A stretch of DNA of 52,042 nt from an uncultured Lachnospiraceae bacterium (GTDB taxonomy: Bacteria > Bacillota > Clostridia > Lachnospirales > Lachnospiraceae). Each line of letters opens with the position of its first letter. Within the stretch, counting starts at the first letter, position 1. The stretch is taken from NCBI GenBank assembly GCA_910584585.1, contig CAJUBP010000035.1, positions 1 to 52,042 of the forward strand. Reading direction: 5' to 3'. Below the pieces are notes generated by a model. That model saw only the letters and a list, made by a program, of their open reading frames with translations. It did not search any database and was not told the origin of the DNA. Below, one piece after another: positions 49,043-52,042 of this stretch. The position numbers were made by a program, and so were the translations under genes.

Positions 49043-51787
49043 ATGAGAAACAAGAGAAATTGGAAACGGGCGGTTTCGGCAGTTCTTGCGGCTGCATTGG
49101 CGTTTCCCGGGCCGGCAGTATGGGCAGAAGAAGGGCAAAATGCGGAGAGTAAAAGAGGGACAGTGCAGGAGTCCGGCTATGAAACAGGAGAACTAGCGCA
49201 GGAGTCTGGTTATGGAACAGGAGAAATAGAACGGGAGTTTGGTGGTAAAGCAGGAGAACTAGCGCGGGAGATCAGCAGTGAAACGGGAGATTTTGAGATT
49301 AATAATGGGGTGTTAGAGCGGTATTTTGGAGATGCAGAGGAAGTGGAAGTTCCCTTTGGCGTGACGAAAATAGGTTACCGGGCATTTTATGGATGTAAGA
49401 AACTTAAGTCTGTCAAGCTTTTGCACAGTGTAACAAGAATCGGAGATGCTGCCTTTGAAGGCTGCAGTAATTTGGAAAAAGTCTACATTCCGGATACCGT
49501 AGAGAGAATAGACAGCCTTGCCTTTTTGAACTGCAGCAGTCTGATAAGCATTACGATTCCCAAAGAAGTTACATATATTTCCGGAAATATTTTTCAAGGG
49601 TGCAGCGGCCTTGAGGAAATTAAGGTAGAAGAAGGCAGCAGCGCGTATGTAAGTGTGGATGGGTGCCTGTACAACAAAGATCAGACAGAGATTATCAGCT
49701 GTCCGGCCGCAAAAACAGAAGTAAGCCTGTCGGACAGTTTGACAAAGATCGGGGGAAGTTCCTTTTGGAAATGCAGTGTTTTAAAAGAAATAAACCTGCC
49801 GGATGGGGTAACAGAGATTTATGGAAATGCGTTTCAGGGATGCAGCAGTCTGGAAAAAATAAATATTCCTGCCGGCATGGAGTTTGAATATTTGTCAGGC
49901 GGCACATTTTTAGGGTGCAGCAGTTTGACGGAAATTGCAGTGTCAGAAGGAAATCCTCTGTATGCGGGAGAAGGGGGCTGTCTTTATAATAAAGACAAAA
50001 CAAAAATCATTGCTTATCCGGGCGCCAAAGGCATGGTTACAGTTCCAGAGGGCATTACGGAGATTGGCTACGGAGCATTTGAAAACGGAAGTAATCTAAC
50101 CGAGATTACCATTCCATCCAGTGTAAATAAAATAGCGATCGGCGTATTTGCAGGGTGCAGCAGCCTGCAGAAAATAGAAGTGCAGGAAGGCAGCGTCACT
50201 TATGCCAGTGAAAATGGCTGTCTCTACAATAAGGATAAGACTGAAATTCTCGCCTGTCCGGGCGGTAAGACGGAAATTACCATTTCCCCGGGCGTGACAA
50301 AGATAGGAGCTTACGCATTTTATCATTGCGCCAATCTGCCGGAACTGGATATTCCGGACAGCGTAGAGACAATTGAACATCACGCGTTTGCGGAATGCAG
50401 CAGTCTGACGGCGCTTCACATTCCCCAGAATGTTTCCGCGATCGGTGAATGTACATTTGCCGACTGCAGTAATCTGACATTTATTAGTGTCTCGGAGGAA
50501 AGCGCCAATTATGCCAATGATGCCCAGGGCTGCCTGTATAATTTGTCTAAAACAGAATTCCATGCCTGCCCGGGAAGCAAAACAGAGGTTGCCATTCCAG
50601 ACAGCGTGCATACCATAAAAGCCTGTGCATTTGCCTGCTGCCGGAATTTGGCGAAAGTCACAGTTCCGGAAAGCGTGAAGGTGATCGGGATAGAGGCGTT
50701 TGTGGATTGTGATAACCTTACTATTTATGGAAAATCAGGCTCTTATGCGCAGACCCACGCAGCGGAATTGAGAGTGCCATTTGTGGCCACAGACGGGAAT
50801 ATTTCTCCCATAAAAAAAGAGATTTCAGAGTGCCGGATTACAATCAGCCCGGAATCTTTTGTCTATGACGGAGCAGAGAAAAGGCCGTCAGTGACAGTAG
50901 CAGACGGAGAGGTTCTGCTGGAAGAAAATATAGATTATACCGTCTCTTATCAAAACAACAGGGATGCAGGAACCGGACAGGTGATTCTCACAGGAATCGG
51001 CGGTTATACGGGTACGGCAGAAAGAGAATTTACAATCACTGAGAATCCGGCTGGACCTTCAGAACCGGACAAACCAGACACAGATCCTGTGAATCCGGGA
51101 GAAACGCAGGATCCAGGCGCAGGTTCCGTGAATCCAGGAAAACCGCAGGACCCTGTTAAGCCAGAAAATCCAGATAAAGATCCCGTCAAACCGGGAGTTC
51201 CAACCGCGGGAACGTCAGGTGAAGAGCTTTCCGGAAATCTGACCTGTGAGAAAACCACGTATCAGAAAACATACGGTGATAAACCATTTTCTCTTAATAT
51301 TGCGCTGAAAGATACAAGAGCTGTGATTGCCTGCGCCAGTTCCGACAAAAAAGTGGTTTCCGCGGATCATAAAGGAAAAGTGACTATCAAAGGAACTGGA
51401 ATTGCAGTTATAACTATTCAGGCCAGCGCAGCAGGAAATTATAAGGCGGAAAGCGTCAAAGTCACAGTGGAGGTCAGACCTAAGAAGCAGGCTGTAAAGT
51501 CATTGAAAACGGAAAAGGGCCGGAAGTTAAAGGTAAGCTGGAAGAAAGACAAACAGGCTTCCGGTTATCAGCTTCAGTACAGTACGGATAAAAAATTCAA
51601 AAAGGGCGTAAAATCAGTCAGCATAAATAAGAATAAAACGGCTGCCAAAACAATTAAAAAGCTGAAAGCCGGGAAACGGTATTATGTGCGGGTGAGATCT
51701 TTCAAGAACGCAAAAGTGAATGGAGGCGGTAAAAAGCTGTATGGAGCATGGAGTAAGGGGAAGAAGAGCGGGCGTGTTAGAAAATGA
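49043..51787 (+). CDS. Secreted BspA-type leucine-rich repeat protein
   Basis: The 914-residue protein has a signal peptide (RNKRNWKR then a hydrophobic stretch to VWAEE, cleavage near residue 28), then a degenerate Glu/Gly-rich repeat (ESGYETGELAQ...). About 15 LRR_5 units follow (IGxxAFxGCxxLxxVxIPxxV pattern) to about residue 590, interrupted by five GCLYNKDKTEI-type inserts. Then come an MBG/YDG-like beta domain, a Pro/Asp/Lys-rich linker, an Ig-like domain (ASSDKKVVSADHKGKVTIKGTG) and a C-terminal fibronectin III-like module. There is no LPXTG; the very basic tail may bind the wall. ATG 49043 follows GGGAGGA. Probably a host- or matrix-binding surface protein. Confidence 0.88.
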   Translation: MRNKRNWKRAVSAVLAAALAFPGPAVWAEEGQNAESKRGTVQESGYETGELAQESGYGTGEIEREFGGKAGELAREISSETGDFEINNGVLERYFGDAEEVEVPFGVTKIGYRAFYGCKKLKSVKLLHSVTRIGDAAFEGCSNLEKVYIPDTVERIDSLAFLNCSSLISITIPKEVTYISGNIFQGCSGLEEIKVEEGSSAYVSVDGCLYNKDQTEIISCPAAKTEVSLSDSLTKIGGSSFWKCSVLKEINLPDGVTEIYGNAFQGCSSLEKINIPAGMEFEYLSGGTFLGCSSLTEIAVSEGNPLYAGEGGCLYNKDKTKIIAYPGAKGMVTVPEGITEIGYGAFENGSNLTEITIPSSVNKIAIGVFAGCSSLQKIEVQEGSVTYASENGCLYNKDKTEILACPGGKTEITISPGVTKIGAYAFYHCANLPELDIPDSVETIEHHAFAECSSLTALHIPQNVSAIGECTFADCSNLTFISVSEESANYANDAQGCLYNLSKTEFHACPGSKTEVAIPDSVHTIKACAFACCRNLAKVTVPESVKVIGIEAFVDCDNLTIYGKSGSYAQTHAAELRVPFVATDGNISPIKKEISECRITISPESFVYDGAEKRPSVTVADGEVLLEENIDYTVSYQNNRDAGTGQVILTGIGGYTGTAEREFTITENPAGPSEPDKPDTDPVNPGETQDPGAGSVNPGKPQDPVKPENPDKDPVKPGVPTAGTSGEELSGNLTCEKTTYQKTYGDKPFSLNIALKDTRAVIACASSDKKVVSADHKGKVTIKGTGIAVITIQASAAGNYKAESVKVTVEVRPKKQAVKSLKTEKGRKLKVSWKKDKQASGYQLQYSTDKKFKKGVKSVSINKNKTAAKTIKKLKAGKRYYVRVRSFKNAKVNGGGKKLYGAWSKGKKSGRVRK

Positions 51788-51915
51788 GACCTTTCTATTG
51801 GCTGCATGGTGTGATTGGCTGCATGGTGTGTGAAAGGGATGAAAGGGAGCGGCGAAGATTTTTATGCGAAAGGCTGCATAGCAGGCGGCGAAAAGCAGAG
51901 AAAATATGGAACTAA
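51784..51915 (+). CDS. Possible 43-residue ORF overlapping the LRR stop
   Basis: ATG overlaps the LRR gene's TGA (ATGA) and opens MRPFYWLHGVIGCMVCERD..., very Arg-rich and with three Cys. It has no clear ribosome site and includes a duplicated ATTGGCTGCATGGTGTG, so it may be chance. Nothing else is seen up to the window end. Confidence 0.2.
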   Translation: MRPFYWLHGVIGCMVCERDERERRRFLCERLHSRRRKAEKIWN

Positions 51916-52042
51916 GTTGTAATGAGAATGCCGCAAGTACTATATCTTTAAAGAAAAAAATATGTGACAAAGAGGTAAAAAGAGCAAGAAAAGTCCAGCT
52001 AAGAAATGTCAATAGGTAAAATGAAAAATGTTAAAAAAGTTT

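Overview
The window looks like a chromosome segment of a spore-forming anaerobic Clostridia, most likely Lachnospiraceae. The evidence is a stage II sporulation gene (spoIIR), strong AGGAGG-type ribosome binding sites, a BspA-like LRR protein, an AAA-ATPase-like/PD-(D/E)XK protein, a VanZ-like protein and lineage-typical DUF1934, DUF1653 and DUF6142 genes. This assignment is inferred from gene content, not from a marker gene.

Layout. 0.1-7.6 kb: spoIIR, murI, a DUF1934 gene, galU, a small membrane protein, the K+ uptake pair ktrB-ktrA, a PAP2 phosphatase and a DUF1653 protein. 7.7-11.8 kb: pyrimidine genes pyrC, pyrF, pyrK and pyrD; pyrE stands apart at 35.5 kb. 11.8-13.8 kb: a visibly AT-rich, tightly packed three-gene cassette ending in a divergent PIN-domain protein. 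13.9-17.6 kb: a secreted Ig-like repeat protein, a GNAT acetyltransferase and a GMP synthase lacking the glutaminase domain. 17.6-21.2 kb: gene remnants, a methyltransferase and an orphan 660-residue membrane protein with its own promoter.

21.3-33.2 kb is a catabolic island. dgoD-eda-kdgK run left; a sodium symporter, an N-acyl-D-amino-acid deacylase, a GldA-like dehydrogenase, RidA, a D-threonine-aldolase-family PLP enzyme, a FadR-type GntR regulator and an IlvD/Edd dehydratase run right. The parts fit uptake of sugar acids, and possibly N-acylated amino sugar acids, with conversion to 2-keto-3-deoxy sugar acids, phosphorylation by KdgK and cleavage by Eda. Palindromic operators lie in the divergent promoter region.

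33.6-47.4 kb: AAA/PD-(D/E)XK protein, pyrE, small membrane proteins with VanZ, a long M29 aminopeptidase, a chemotaxis receptor, purE-purM-purN-purD, a small gene split by a miniature element, and a VanRS-like two-component system. 47.4-52.0 kb: tRNA-Val(CAC), a 5'-truncated Panacea-domain gene, an XRE repressor, and a large secreted LRR protein whose promoter carries a perfect 7-3-7 palindrome.

The intergenic DNA is unusually structured. It holds three copies of a hairpin element whose arms change together, two copies of a TA-flanked miniature inverted-repeat element (one splits an ORF that becomes intact when the element is removed), two copies of a short GTAACAG...CTGTTAC hairpin, and several short tandem duplications that begin at the 3' ends of genes.
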